Below, one piece after another: positions 15,248 through 24,112 of a DNA stretch of 64,000 bases (position 1 is its first letter; each line of letters begins with the position of its first letter). Source of the stretch: Faeciplasma sp048393055 (lineage in GTDB: Bacteria > Bacillota > Clostridia > Oscillospirales > Ruminococcaceae); the NCBI GenBank assembly GCA_048393055.1, contig DBFJJS010000008.1, positions 1-64,000 on the forward strand, written 5' to 3'. Below the pieces are notes generated by a model. That model saw only the letters and a program-made list of their open reading frames with translations. It was not told the origin of the DNA and did no database searches. Both the position numbers and the translations under genes were made by a program.

Positions 15248-16838
15248 TTCCCTGCTCGCGTCCCTGAAAAAAGCTGCGAGCAGCTTAAAAAGCAAAATCT
15301 GCGCCGCAGGCTCAGAAGCTCAAAAGCACAGCCGCTCCGAAAAATCGGAGGCCAGGGCGGAAGCTAAGGCTGAGCGTGCTCCGACGCTTCGCTCAACAAT
15401 ATGGCTTTATTTCTCCATGTTCACGGCGGCGATACTTATTCTTATATGGCTGTTCCAGGTCGTTACGCTTGACCAGTACTATGAATTTTCGATAAAGAGG
15501 AAAATAGTTAAGGCAAGCATCAGGATATCGGTCGCATTCGATCCGGACAATCCGTCGGATGTGAGCCAGCTTGTCGAGGATCTGGCGTTTGAAAACGGAC
15601 TTACCATAGCCGTGACCGACTGGAACGGAAATATTGTCACCGTGTCGGACTTCATGGGCGGGTATTCCGTAATAACCAGCAGCCAGAGCTATCTTCTGTT
15701 CGGCTATCGCAACGAGCTTTTAAAAAGCGCCGACAGGACAATGTTCAAGGTCTTTGAAAACACCCGCTTCGGAACTACCGAGATGCTGTATGGAACGGTA
15801 CTGAGCTCTCCGCAGATAGACAGTCAGGGATATTTGATATTTATAAACACGTCTCTTGAGCCAATAAGCGGAACGGTAGATATCATAAAAGAGCAGTTTA
15901 TATTTATAACGCTTTTTACATTCTTTATAGCTCTGTTTATCACAATGCTCCTTTCAAAAAGGCTGTCAGAGCCGTTTACACATATAACTGCCTCTGCAAA
16001 CAGGCTGGCGACGGGCGATTACTCCACCCGCTTCAGCAAGGGCTCATACCATGAGATAAACGAGCTTGCTGATACGTTAAACTACGCAGCAGAAGAAATT
16101 TCAAAGGTTGACAAGCTAAGAAACGAGCTTGTAGCGAACGTATCCCACGATCTTCGAACCCCGCTTACCATGATACGGGCGTATGCAGAAATGATAAGGG
16201 ATATATCCGGCGACAATCCCGAAAAAAGAAACGAGCACTTAAAGGTAATTATAGACGAGTCCGACCGTCTTTCAGAGCTTGTAAACGACCTTTTGGAGCT
16301 TTCAAAGCTTCAAAGCGGCGGCATGGAGCTTCACAAGACAAGCTTCTCCTGCCACCGGTTCCTGAAGGACGTAATGGAAAAATACAAGCTCCTTTCAGAG
16401 CAGAAGGGCTTTGAGTTCATACTCGAAACTGACGAGGACGTGACCCTTTATGCCGACGTTTCAAAGCTGAAGCAGGTAATGTACAACTTTATCAATAACG
16501 CGGTAAACTATTCCGGAGACTCGCGCAGGATAATAGTGCGGCAGATAAACCTTCCTAACGCCGTGAGGATAGAGGTAAGAGACTTCGGGGTAGGGATTGA
16601 AAAGGAAAAGCTCCCGCTTATATTTGACAGGTACTACCGCGACGAAAGGACAAAACGGGACGTAGTCGGAAACGGATTAGGACTTTCAATAGTTAAAGAG
16701 CTGCTGGAGCTGCACAAATTCAGGTTTGGAGTTTCAAGCGAAGTTGGCAGCGGTTCAACCTTCTGGTTTGAAATAAAGCGCCGTGAGGAAAAAGAAAATG
16801 AAAACAAGAACAAAAATCCTAAAAACCATACTTCATAG
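15225..16838 (+). CDS. Membrane sensor histidine kinase
   Basis: 537 aa. Residues 1-50 are a basic cytoplasmic tail, then one membrane helix (about 57-80), an extracellular sensor domain (about 85-215), a second helix (about 222-245), a HAMP linker, a HisKA domain with His308 in NVSHDLRTPLTMIRAY and a HATPase domain with the N box NFINNAVNYS, DFGVGIEKE and GNGLGLSIV. The TTG start at 15225 overlaps the regulator gene; no later start would keep the whole first membrane helix with a ribosome site. The unusually long, Lys/Ser/Ala/Glu-rich N-terminal tail is not typical. The 3' end overlaps the start of the ROK-like gene, so all three genes are translationally linked. Confidence 0.92.
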   Translation: MTTSKHHDSLLASLKKAASSLKSKICAAGSEAQKHSRSEKSEARAEAKAERAPTLRSTIWLYFSMFTAAILILIWLFQVVTLDQYYEFSIKRKIVKASIRISVAFDPDNPSDVSQLVEDLAFENGLTIAVTDWNGNIVTVSDFMGGYSVITSSQSYLLFGYRNELLKSADRTMFKVFENTRFGTTEMLYGTVLSSPQIDSQGYLIFINTSLEPISGTVDIIKEQFIFITLFTFFIALFITMLLSKRLSEPFTHITASANRLATGDYSTRFSKGSYHEINELADTLNYAAEEISKVDKLRNELVANVSHDLRTPLTMIRAYAEMIRDISGDNPEKRNEHLKVIIDESDRLSELVNDLLELSKLQSGGMELHKTSFSCHRFLKDVMEKYKLLSEQKGFEFILETDEDVTLYADVSKLKQVMYNFINNAVNYSGDSRRIIVRQINLPNAVRIEVRDFGVGIEKEKLPLIFDRYYRDERTKRDVVGNGLGLSIVKELLELHKFRFGVSSEVGSGSTFWFEIKRREEKENENKNKNPKNHTS

Positions 16839-17409
16839 CGGACCGATGTCCCGCGCAGAGCTGGCAAAGCAGATAGGCGCGTCAACGTCCGGGGTTACCG
16901 CCGCGTCAACAATGCTCTGCGAGCAGGGCATACTTGTGGAAATAGGATATCAGCAAAGCACCGGAAAGGGCAGAAAGCATGTGCTCTTAGATGTCAACAC
17001 ATCTTATAAGTTTGCGTTTGGAGTTGGCATATACAAAGGTGTGATAAGCGTAGGGCTTACAACCGTAAAAGGAGATTGTCTCGGGAAGCGTTCGTATACG
17101 ATGTCGGATACGGACACTCGAGATGATTTATTCCAGACAGTTAACGAACTTATAAATCAAATAGCGCGGGACTGCTGCATAGGTCCTGAATCCATACTCG
17201 GCGTTGGAGTTTCTATTGACAGCGGCTCCCTCTCAAAAATAGGAGACGACTTTTCTCCGCTTTCTGTAAACGGGCTTCCCGTTGTATATGAGCTGGCGGA
17301 CGTGTACATCCAATATTCAAACCGCTACACAACAGTAAACCCAGAACAGCTGTATATGTTCGGCTGTGCCAAGGTAATAAGGGATATCTTTATTTCAGAG
17401 ATTGAATAA
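16798..17409 (+). CDS. Half-length ROK-family regulator: winged HTH plus first ROK lobe
   Basis: 203 aa, about half of a normal ROK repressor (near 380-400). Residues about 1-65 form a winged helix (SRAELAKQIGASTSGVTAAS), as in NagC/XylR regulators. Residues about 70-190 match only the first lobe of the ROK sugar-kinase fold: FGVGIYKGVISVGLTTVKG takes the place of the DIGGT ATP loop without its Gly-Gly-Thr, and ILGVGVSIDSG replaces GVPGP. The second lobe and the zinc-binding motif are missing. A terminator follows at once (17421-17467), so the end looks natural rather than broken. ATG at 16798 has AGGAAA upstream and lies inside the kinase gene. It probably binds DNA without sugar phosphorylation; its link to the two-component system is unexplained. 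Confidence 0.75.
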   Translation: MKTRTKILKTILHSGPMSRAELAKQIGASTSGVTAASTMLCEQGILVEIGYQQSTGKGRKHVLLDVNTSYKFAFGVGIYKGVISVGLTTVKGDCLGKRSYTMSDTDTRDDLFQTVNELINQIARDCCIGPESILGVGVSIDSGSLSKIGDDFSPLSVNGLPVVYELADVYIQYSNRYTTVNPEQLYMFGCAKVIRDIFISEIE

Positions 17410-17420
17410 TCAATAAGTAT

Positions 17421-17467
17421 AAAATCGGAGAAATAATACTTAATGTATTGTCTCTCCGATTTTTATT
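17421..17467 (+). terminator. Terminator of the two-component / ROK operon
   Basis: AAATCGGAGA pairs with TCTCCGATTT around a long loop, followed by TTTTATT on the plus strand. Confidence 0.8.
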
Positions 17468-17487
17468 ATATGCATCCGTATATACGA

Positions 17488-17526
17488 AGCTGCGGTCTCG
17501 GGTAAATTTCACCCGAGACCGCAGCT
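17488..17526 (-). terminator. Strong hairpin behind the FtsX permease gene
   Basis: Perfect 16-bp stem AGCTGCGGTCTCGGGT with its complement and a 7-nt loop. On the minus strand it comes just after the FtsX stop. There is no long T tract, so it may act as terminator or as 3' end protection. Confidence 0.65.
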
Positions 17527-17564
17527 ATCAGACAAAGCCTGTGAGTCTATCAAAAATCAGGATA

Positions 17565-20372
17565 TTAATCCTCGCCGAGCTTTAGCGCCTTGTTGATATT
17601 TATCGACTTGATAAGTCTGGCTATCACAATCAGACCTACCAGAAGCATTACAAGCACTATGCAGTAAAGCTTTATATAGTCTCCTCTGTCCGAAATAACT
17701 ACGAACGGCGGGACTTGATCGGTAACATTGTAAAGCACCCGGAACAGCGGCACGAACAGATCTGAAGCGACTCCTCCTATGATAATCGAGAGGAATATCG
17801 ACACGCCCGAAACAAGTATCTGCTCATATACTATCATGGCGATTATCTCCCTGAACGACATTCCCATAGCCCTGAGTATGCCGAACTGCAGCGTCCTGCC
17901 CTTTATGGAGAGTATCCAGTAAATGATAAAGCCTATGAAGCAGAGCGCCATGATGGTTATGAACCCAAGCGTCAGTGCGCCGTTTACGCCCTGAAGCGTA
18001 GCGTCAGTCTTTGAAGAGGTTATAAGCTGAGACGCAACGTCGAGCCTTGTCGCAACTATTCCGTTTTCCTCTATCGAATTGTAAAAGTCCTCGACGGTAG
18101 CGCCGTCCTCAAGCTTCATCCACACCTCGTACGGCTCAAGCGTCGTCTGGACGCTTACATAGTCGAAGTTCATTATAACAAAATCGCGGTACTCGCCCTG
18201 TGAGTTCTTTTCATACGGGTTAAGACTCGGCCAGTAATCTACCACAGCCACAACCGTGGCCTCGAACCACTCATTCTGACCCCACTTAACCTGTATTACA
18301 TCTCCGAGATTAAGCCCGGTCTTTTCCTGATACGACGCGGATACTATAACGCCGTCCTGACATTCGCTCAGAGCGTTGATATAGTTGTTGATATGTGTGG
18401 GAAGAAGTCCGTTTCTGAACCAGCAGACCTGCGCAAACTTGTCGGGCACAATCGTCATTATCTGAGCGCCGACTTGAGTGGAATCGTTATACTGAAGCTG
18501 CACCGCGTCCCGCTTGAACACGGGAGTCGCAACCTCCACTCCGGCAAGGTCCTCATAGACTGTAAAATCAGGCTCGAAGTACTGCGCCTGTATTACCTCG
18601 TTGCCCTCCTCGTCCGTCTCAGGGACTCGCGCGTAGCGCCAAAGCTCCTCCATGACGACGTCTGCGCCGAGGTTATACCTTATCCGCTCTTCGGTGTTGC
18701 GGTTTATCGCCCTTGCAGTGTTGGCTGAGAATATTCCAAGGGCGACCGTCAGGATAAGGAATATCATTATAAACCTTTCCCTGCCGGTAGACGACCTGCT
18801 GATATTGTTAAGAGATATATACGCAGCGGGAGACCATCTCTTCCTTCCAATAAGGTATATCAGCCTTATGAAATACGGATAGATCCTGACGCATATAAGA
18901 CCCACACCCAAAATAAACAGCGTTGAAGCGGCAAACATCAGCGGGTTCATGGTGGCGGAGGTGTCCGTCACGCCCTGGGAAATGAGTATCTGCTCCTGCC
19001 TGTTGTGCCACCAAAGCCATACGACGGGAAGTATCGCCATGATAAAGTCGAGATACGCCCTCTGCCATAGAGGCTTGCGCTGCTTGTGCGCTTTGCTCTG
19101 CTTGTGCCCTACGATTGAAATCCTCGACGCCGGAATGACAGGCACGAGCGTAGCTATGAAGAACACCGCTACGGCGATTATCGCGTAAACAAACGCCGCT
19201 ACCGACAGCTTAGCGTTAAGCGACGGTCGGTTTACAAACTCCAAAAAACCGTTTGACACGCCGAGTATTCCGCAAAGCCCGAGTCCCACAAACGGTCCTA
19301 TTATCGCGGAGCCCGCGCCCAAAATCAGCGTCTCATACGCATATATCCTGATTATCTGCCATGACGAAGCTCCTCTTGACTTGAGCATGGCGATTTCGTT
19401 CTTTTCAGATTCGATATTTAGCTGGGATACCATGAACAGATAGAATATCAGCATTATGATTACGGGGATATCCAGCATAAACAGGATATACCTCAGCGAT
19501 GAAGCCTTTTCGGCATAGGAATTCAAAATCTCCTGCGCGGGGACTGTAAATGTGCAGTTCTCCTCCGCATACGCCTCTGCCTGGCTTTCAAAGCTGTTTT
19601 GAACATGCTCTATGACGTTCATGTCCATGTTCTGATAGTCGATTATAAAGCGGCAGTCTACCTGATTGAGGTTCACGACGCCGGTCATAATGATGTCGTC
19701 TATCAGGGTGTTGAAGTCGGCAAAGAATGTGTTGTCGTAATTGTCCATTCCCTCCGACCAGTATGTGTCAGTCTCACTGGCAACGTCGAACGTTCCTACT
19801 ACCTTGATCTTTACCGTGTCGCCGGGGTTGAGTATGTTGGTCACCTCGTAGACCTGGTCCAGAACTAGCTGGGAAACCTGCAGCGCAATCTCGGTGGATA
19901 TGACCTCATATACGCCGTCCTCATCCTTTCCGGGATTGAACATTCTTCCGTTGGTGATGGTAATATGGTCGACGATGTCTGTCATACCGCCAAGCTTAAG
20001 CATTGAAAGCTCGCTGGACTCGATATTGGTAACGTACAAATAAGGGTCAGAGGTGTAGCATTTGTAAGTCAAAAACGGCACGAACAAATTGTTAAACCTG
20101 TTCGCGGCTGTCGCATATACGTTGCTTACGGTATCTCTCTGAGCGGCGGCGTTTGTGCCGCTGACAATTGTTTTTGATACGGAATACACTCCAGGATATT
20201 CGTTGTTCTCCTCCTGATACGCCTGCATATCCTTGAGCAGCATTCTCTGCAGCGAGGCATGCATATATATCGGGATCGTACTTGTCATGGCGGTAGCCAT
20301 TACAAAACCTATAAGGAGACAAATTACCATCCATTTGGTATTGCGCATCTTTCTGAACAGTAAAGTGAGCAT
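17565..20372 (-). CDS. FtsX/MacB-type ABC transporter permease with two FtsX domains
   Basis: 935 aa. A membrane helix near the N-terminus (about 14-34), a large extracellular domain (about 40-285), four helices (about 295-440) forming the first FtsX unit with KNEIAMLKSRGASSWQIIRI, two further helices (about 465-530), a second extracellular domain (about 560-790) and a last FtsX unit of three helices with LQFGILRAMGMSFREIIAMI. The coupling sequences (MLKSRGAS, ILRAMGMS) contact MacB/LolD-type ATPases. It follows the HlyD-type adaptor by 37 bp, so both form a MacAB-like exporter or mechanotransmitter. No ATPase is adjacent: the fitting ones lie at 36149-37820. ATG has AGGAGGG upstream. Substrate unknown. 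Confidence 0.9.
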   Translation of the reverse strand: MLTLLFRKMRNTKWMVICLLIGFVMATAMTSTIPIYMHASLQRMLLKDMQAYQEENNEYPGVYSVSKTIVSGTNAAAQRDTVSNVYATAANRFNNLFVPFLTYKCYTSDPYLYVTNIESSELSMLKLGGMTDIVDHITITNGRMFNPGKDEDGVYEVISTEIALQVSQLVLDQVYEVTNILNPGDTVKIKVVGTFDVASETDTYWSEGMDNYDNTFFADFNTLIDDIIMTGVVNLNQVDCRFIIDYQNMDMNVIEHVQNSFESQAEAYAEENCTFTVPAQEILNSYAEKASSLRYILFMLDIPVIIMLIFYLFMVSQLNIESEKNEIAMLKSRGASSWQIIRIYAYETLILGAGSAIIGPFVGLGLCGILGVSNGFLEFVNRPSLNAKLSVAAFVYAIIAVAVFFIATLVPVIPASRISIVGHKQSKAHKQRKPLWQRAYLDFIMAILPVVWLWWHNRQEQILISQGVTDTSATMNPLMFAASTLFILGVGLICVRIYPYFIRLIYLIGRKRWSPAAYISLNNISRSSTGRERFIMIFLILTVALGIFSANTARAINRNTEERIRYNLGADVVMEELWRYARVPETDEEGNEVIQAQYFEPDFTVYEDLAGVEVATPVFKRDAVQLQYNDSTQVGAQIMTIVPDKFAQVCWFRNGLLPTHINNYINALSECQDGVIVSASYQEKTGLNLGDVIQVKWGQNEWFEATVVAVVDYWPSLNPYEKNSQGEYRDFVIMNFDYVSVQTTLEPYEVWMKLEDGATVEDFYNSIEENGIVATRLDVASQLITSSKTDATLQGVNGALTLGFITIMALCFIGFIIYWILSIKGRTLQFGILRAMGMSFREIIAMIVYEQILVSGVSIFLSIIIGGVASDLFVPLFRVLYNVTDQVPPFVVISDRGDYIKLYCIVLVMLLVGLIVIARLIKSININKALKLGED

Positions 20373-20409
20373 TATTTTCCCTCCTGAATGTGCTTAGATT
20401 ATCCCAAGC

Positions 20410-21459
20410 CTATCTTATGATAATCTCGTCGCCCACTTCAAGTCCGGAGGTAATCTCAACAGATGAACCGCTCCTGAGGCCCAGCGTTACAGGCGTCTGT
20501 ACTCTTTCATTATCTTTAAACAGGTAAACTACGTCCTGCCCGTTTACTTCTTTAACAAGGTTTGCCGAAATCACTATTACATTCTCGCGGCTGTCGAGTA
20601 CCAAAACCGCGTCGGCAATATTTCCTACCGCCGACGACTGCGGGATATCGTCCTTAAACGCAACCCGTATATTGTCTGACCTGTCGGTAACAATAGGTTC
20701 GCCCGCCTCGTCTACAAGCATGGCGCCCGCTTCCGCGTCCCACTGCTCGCCCGACTTGTTCGCAACTATCTCTCCGTCGTAATACTCGCCGTCGTAGCGG
20801 ATGGTTATCGGTCTGCCGATAAGGAACTCGCCCACCTCGCTGGTGGGGCTGATATCTATGTACAGATCGGTAATGTCGATAATCGTCACGATTATCTCGC
20901 CCGCGTTTACCCAGTCGCCGGGAGAAAGCGTTTTAACATAGGAAACCGTTCCGCCCACCTCTGCGTATATCCTCGAGGCCTCCTTTTCGGCATAGAGCTT
21001 GTCAAGCTCGTTCTGCATAAGCTGGATATCCAAAAGCTCCTTGGCCTTTACCGTCTCCGACTCGTTTTCCTCGAGCGCGATTTCATACTCTAGCTCCTCG
21101 CGGTATACCTCAAGCTCTTTTATTTCTATCTCCTGATCAAGGTCATAGGTCTCTATCTCCGCAAGGAGCTGACCCGCCTCGACGGTGTCGCCGGCAGAGA
21201 CGTACACATCCTTGATGTTTCCGCCGTACTCGGTAAACCTTGCGTTCGATTCGGTGCCGGAGGTAATTGTTCCTGCCGCAACGACCTGCTTTACAAGGTC
21301 CTTGAGAGTAGCCGTCGTCGTGGTATATGAAACCTCGCTCGCCTTTACGACCGGCGGATCATATACCTCCTCCTCGTCAGGAAGGAAGTAGCAGCCGCTG
21401 AGACTGAAAGCAAAAATCACAGCCGTCATCGTCAGTATTATGACTCTTCTTATCTTCAT
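20410..21459 (-). CDS. HlyD/MacA-type membrane fusion (adaptor) lipoprotein
   Basis: 349 aa. Signal peptide with lipobox LSGC (Cys near 23), then a biotinyl-lipoyl half-domain (GGNIKDVYVSAGDTVEAGQL), a short coiled-coil hairpin (about 108-160, Glu/Leu-rich), the second half (GGTVSYVKTLSPGDWVNAGE), a beta-barrel domain and a membrane-proximal domain ending EITSGLEVGDEIII. This is the layout of periplasmic adaptors such as MacA; in Gram-positives they work with an FtsX-type permease and a LolD-type ATPase. The hairpin is short, as expected when there is no outer membrane channel. It sits 37 bp before the FtsX permease and is separated from the GH26 gene by 153 bp. Confidence 0.9.
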   Translation of the reverse strand: MKIRRVIILTMTAVIFAFSLSGCYFLPDEEEVYDPPVVKASEVSYTTTTATLKDLVKQVVAAGTITSGTESNARFTEYGGNIKDVYVSAGDTVEAGQLLAEIETYDLDQEIEIKELEVYREELEYEIALEENESETVKAKELLDIQLMQNELDKLYAEKEASRIYAEVGGTVSYVKTLSPGDWVNAGEIIVTIIDITDLYIDISPTSEVGEFLIGRPITIRYDGEYYDGEIVANKSGEQWDAEAGAMLVDEAGEPIVTDRSDNIRVAFKDDIPQSSAVGNIADAVLVLDSRENVIVISANLVKEVNGQDVVYLFKDNERVQTPVTLGLRSGSSVEITSGLEVGDEIIIR

Positions 21460-21535
21460 AATAAACCGTTCCTTTCTTTAGCGTGCTGATTCGTTAACAT
21501 TAATCATACCAAAAAAACATTATAAATACAAGGGT

Positions 21536-21567
21536 TTACACCGCAAAATGCACAATTTGCGGTGTAA
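21536..21567. other. Intergenic hairpin between the GH26 and HlyD genes
   Basis: TTACACCGCAAA pairs with TTTGCGGTGTAA around a short loop. The T-rich tail (ATATTTTTT) is on the plus strand, where no gene ends, so its role as a terminator for the minus-strand GH26 gene is doubtful; it may mark an RNA processing or stabilising site. Confidence 0.5.
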
Positions 21568-21612
21568 TATTTTTTAGAATATTTTATTGCTATTTTATGA
21601 ACTTTATCACAT

Positions 21613-23217
21613 TTATATATTCCCCAGCTCATCCCTCGCAAGGACAGCGGTACAATTGTAAAATACAACCCACTCTGCGTCTGAAATGTACTCATATGAC
21701 AGCTTGCCGTCGCTGTCGAGCGCATATTCTCCAGACCAAACCGAAGCGTAAAGCCAAAATGCATCGTCCCTGACGATATTTGCAGGAGCGGGAAGCACAT
21801 TGCACTCGCTTATCGCGAGCGGCTTGCTGTCCGACAGCTCATACAGTCTGAGCATCGGGTTTATATAGCTCTGGTTGTCCCACGCCTCGTGGCTGAAGTC
21901 GTATATGTCGATGGAGATTATATCGCATCTATCGTCGCCCACATACCACTCCGAGTCATATGCGCTCCACACCCAGATAATATTGTCGAGCTGATGATAT
22001 TCGGTGAGCCTTGTATAAATAAGCTCATAGAGCCACAAATAGCTTTCGCGGTCGCAGTTCCACCAGAAATCGTTGTTGCCCGCCTGCGGAAGCGGTCTGA
22101 AAAGCACCGGCACATCCGCTTCCTTAAGCCTTAGAAGCTGAGCCGCTATCTTATCTATGCCGTCTATAAGCTGGACCGCGCCGCCTGTAATTTCTTCCGC
22201 CGCAAACGCCTGCGACAGCTCGTCCCCGCTCATTTGCGAGATATCCTCCTGCGTCACGGCGTCCGCAAGCAAAAATTCCGACTTGTCTGCGTAGCAGGAA
22301 CCGTTTTGCATCCAATTCCATACATATCCGACTATGCCGCCGTCCGACGCATACTCCAAAGCAAGCTCGATATCGCCCGTGTCAACGTCCGCCGAGTACC
22401 CCATAAGCTCCCCGAAGCGTATTGACGGGTATCTTCCCGTAACTGAAGCAACCGCATCTATTTCGGCGTTTGTGCCCTGGGTGCACTGCTGACCGCTCAG
22501 GACCGCCTCTCCGTATATCTCGCAGAGGTATTTGTAAAGCTGCCGGGTCTGCTGTGAAGCGTCATTGGTGCAAAGCTCTCCCAAAACGCTGTAATCGTGG
22601 TCATACACAGCGGCTGAGCTTTCAAGAAGCACAAAATCCACGTCGCACTCGCCTGTCAAACCCTCAACGCTCACTACCGCGCTATTCGGCGTGAGGTATA
22701 TGTTTTCATATTTTATTGCCTCAAATTCTCCGCTGCCTGAAATGTACAGCCTGCCCCTTGCCAGCCCGTCAACATAAAGTATGCCTTCAACGGGCGTGTC
22801 GGAAGCCGCACATATCGTAATGGAATAATGCTGCGGAGAAGATATCTCCAACTCTATGCTCAGACCGCTGTCCGGCAATGACAGTCCGCTGACGTATCCG
22901 CTGCCGGAGTAGCCGTTCCTGTGAGAAGCAGCCGCGGCATAGCCGCTGAGAGTTCCCTCCTCCGCTTCGTAAAGCTCATAGCACTCCTCGGGCTCGTATT
23001 CCACCTCACCGATATCTGTCTCCGGATAAGACGGAAGCGGCTGCTCTGCAGATTCGTTTGAAGCGGCGGTATCTGCCGTCGTCTCAGGAGGCTGAGTGGC
23101 GGTGGTAAACGCAGTACCCGTATCCACGCCCGGAGGCGGGGCGTCAAGGCTTGTCGCGCCGCAGCCCGAGAGCCAAAGCAGACCAAGAGCAATAAAAGCA
23201 GAAAAAAACCGTTTCAT
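21613..23217 (-). CDS. GH26-family lipoprotein with CBM35-like domain and substituted acid/base residue
   Basis: 534 aa. Signal peptide with lipobox LSGC, a Thr/Pro-rich linker to about residue 75, a CBM35/CBM6-like beta-sandwich (YEAEEGTLSG, GYSGSGYVSG; about 80-200) and a GH26 TIM barrel (about 215-530), the family of beta-mannanases and some beta-1,3-xylanases. The nucleophile Glu471 is present in LAISECN. Where GH26 enzymes have RPLHE with the acid/base Glu, this protein reads RPLPQ, so His is Pro377 and Glu is Gln378; the following FWW is kept. It may be a carbohydrate-binding pseudo-enzyme or a retaining enzyme with altered catalysis. The ATG overlaps the bioY stop (ATGA), so it is translationally coupled to the biotin transporter. 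Confidence 0.85.
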   Translation of the reverse strand: MKRFFSAFIALGLLWLSGCGATSLDAPPPGVDTGTAFTTATQPPETTADTAASNESAEQPLPSYPETDIGEVEYEPEECYELYEAEEGTLSGYAAAASHRNGYSGSGYVSGLSLPDSGLSIELEISSPQHYSITICAASDTPVEGILYVDGLARGRLYISGSGEFEAIKYENIYLTPNSAVVSVEGLTGECDVDFVLLESSAAVYDHDYSVLGELCTNDASQQTRQLYKYLCEIYGEAVLSGQQCTQGTNAEIDAVASVTGRYPSIRFGELMGYSADVDTGDIELALEYASDGGIVGYVWNWMQNGSCYADKSEFLLADAVTQEDISQMSGDELSQAFAAEEITGGAVQLIDGIDKIAAQLLRLKEADVPVLFRPLPQAGNNDFWWNCDRESYLWLYELIYTRLTEYHQLDNIIWVWSAYDSEWYVGDDRCDIISIDIYDFSHEAWDNQSYINPMLRLYELSDSKPLAISECNVLPAPANIVRDDAFWLYASVWSGEYALDSDGKLSYEYISDAEWVVFYNCTAVLARDELGNI

Positions 23218-23774
23218 CTCAATTTACTCAAAACCGGTCTTATCCTTATGGCAAGGAAAGACGCAGCGGCAATTTTAAGTCCGTCAAACGCGATAAACGG
23301 CAGCACACACGCCGAAAGCGCGGGGACAATCCCTACTCCTGCAGCTATACAGTACCACGCGGTGCCGACAGCGTATAGCACAAAGGTTCCGGCAAGCATG
23401 CTTACCGGAATTGCAAATACACGCTTAAATTTCGAGCAAGCAAGTCCTATAATAAACGCGCATGGCAGATATCCTATTATATATCCTCCTGTAACGCCTG
23501 CAACAACGTTAAAGCCGCCTATAAATCCTGAAAATACAGGCACGCCTACTGCCCCAAGCAGTATGTACACCGCTACTGCCGCCGCAGACCTCGCTGCCCC
23601 GAGCAGAGCCGAAATAAGATATATTGCAAATGTCGCAAGAGTTATCGGTATGGGTCCTATCGGGATTTTCCATGGCGCAAGCACGCATATAATTGCGGCG
23701 GCCGCAGCTGTAAGCGTTATCGCCTTTATACCAGCCGCTTTCTCCATGCGAAGGGAGGTGGTTGAATCCTTCAT
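23214..23774 (-). CDS. bioY: Biotin transporter substrate-binding subunit BioY
   Basis: 186 aa, about six membrane helices, the standard BioY length. Family features are PIGPIPITLATFAIYL near helix 2, GARSAAAVAVYILLGAVGVPVFSGF with the GxxG turn, and GGYIIGYLPCAF, where the S-component binds biotin and docks on the ECF module. Uptake needs EcfA/A'/T, not seen in the window. ATG at 23774 has AAGGAGAG upstream. Promoter at 23820-23848. The gene overlaps the GH26 gene by 4 nt, an unexpected operon partner. No convincing BirA operator was found, only a GTTAACC half-site next to the -10. Confidence 0.93.
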   Translation of the reverse strand: MKDSTTSLRMEKAAGIKAITLTAAAAAIICVLAPWKIPIGPIPITLATFAIYLISALLGAARSAAAVAVYILLGAVGVPVFSGFIGGFNVVAGVTGGYIIGYLPCAFIIGLACSKFKRVFAIPVSMLAGTFVLYAVGTAWYCIAAGVGIVPALSACVLPFIAFDGLKIAAASFLAIRIRPVLSKLR

Positions 23775-23819
23775 CTTGTACTCTCCTTTTTTGTTTTGCT
23801 TTGTACAATTGCTTGGTTA

Positions 23820-23848
23820 ACTATAGCACGGTTCGAGTATTTTTTCAA
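23820..23848 (-). promoter_or_regulatory. Promoter of bioY and the GH26 gene
   Basis: TTGAAA (-35, 23843-23848) and TATAGT (-10, 23820-23825) on the minus strand, spacer 17 bp. The remaining A+T-rich stretch up to 24047 shows no gene. Confidence 0.65.
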
Positions 23849-24047
23849 CCCGATAGTATTTACATATAAATACTTTATGTTATGAATTAATTTATTATAC
23901 ATTTTGTATTTAATCTACACCGTGATTATCCTTAAATCCCATGCACAAAATACTTGTTTACCATACTATTTGTTATAGACTTTTCATGTTTTACTTGTAG
24001 TAATTAATGCATAGTAATTAATTTTACGGCTAATTTTAATATAGTAA

Positions 24048-24092
24048 ATAGTCAAAGCCTTTCGTGCAAAGTGTCCTTAGCGCGGAAGGCTA
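24048..24092 (-). terminator. Probable terminator of the large transport operon
   Basis: AGCCTTTCGTGC and GCGCGGAAGGCT form an imperfect stem 20 nt after the last permease stop; the minus strand continues TTTGACTATTTA. The stem is interrupted and the T tract is short, so this is a moderate call. Confidence 0.5.
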
Positions 24093-24112
24093 TCCTATTT
24101 CTAAAACGCGGC

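Noticed and set aside
15225..15300. Frameshift between response regulator and kinase because of the 23-nt overlap
   Set aside because: Both proteins are complete at their joined ends; short overlaps are normal for translationally coupled pairs.
23795..23830. BirA operator upstream of bioY
   Set aside because: Only one GTTAACC-like half-site is present; no second half-site at the required distance.
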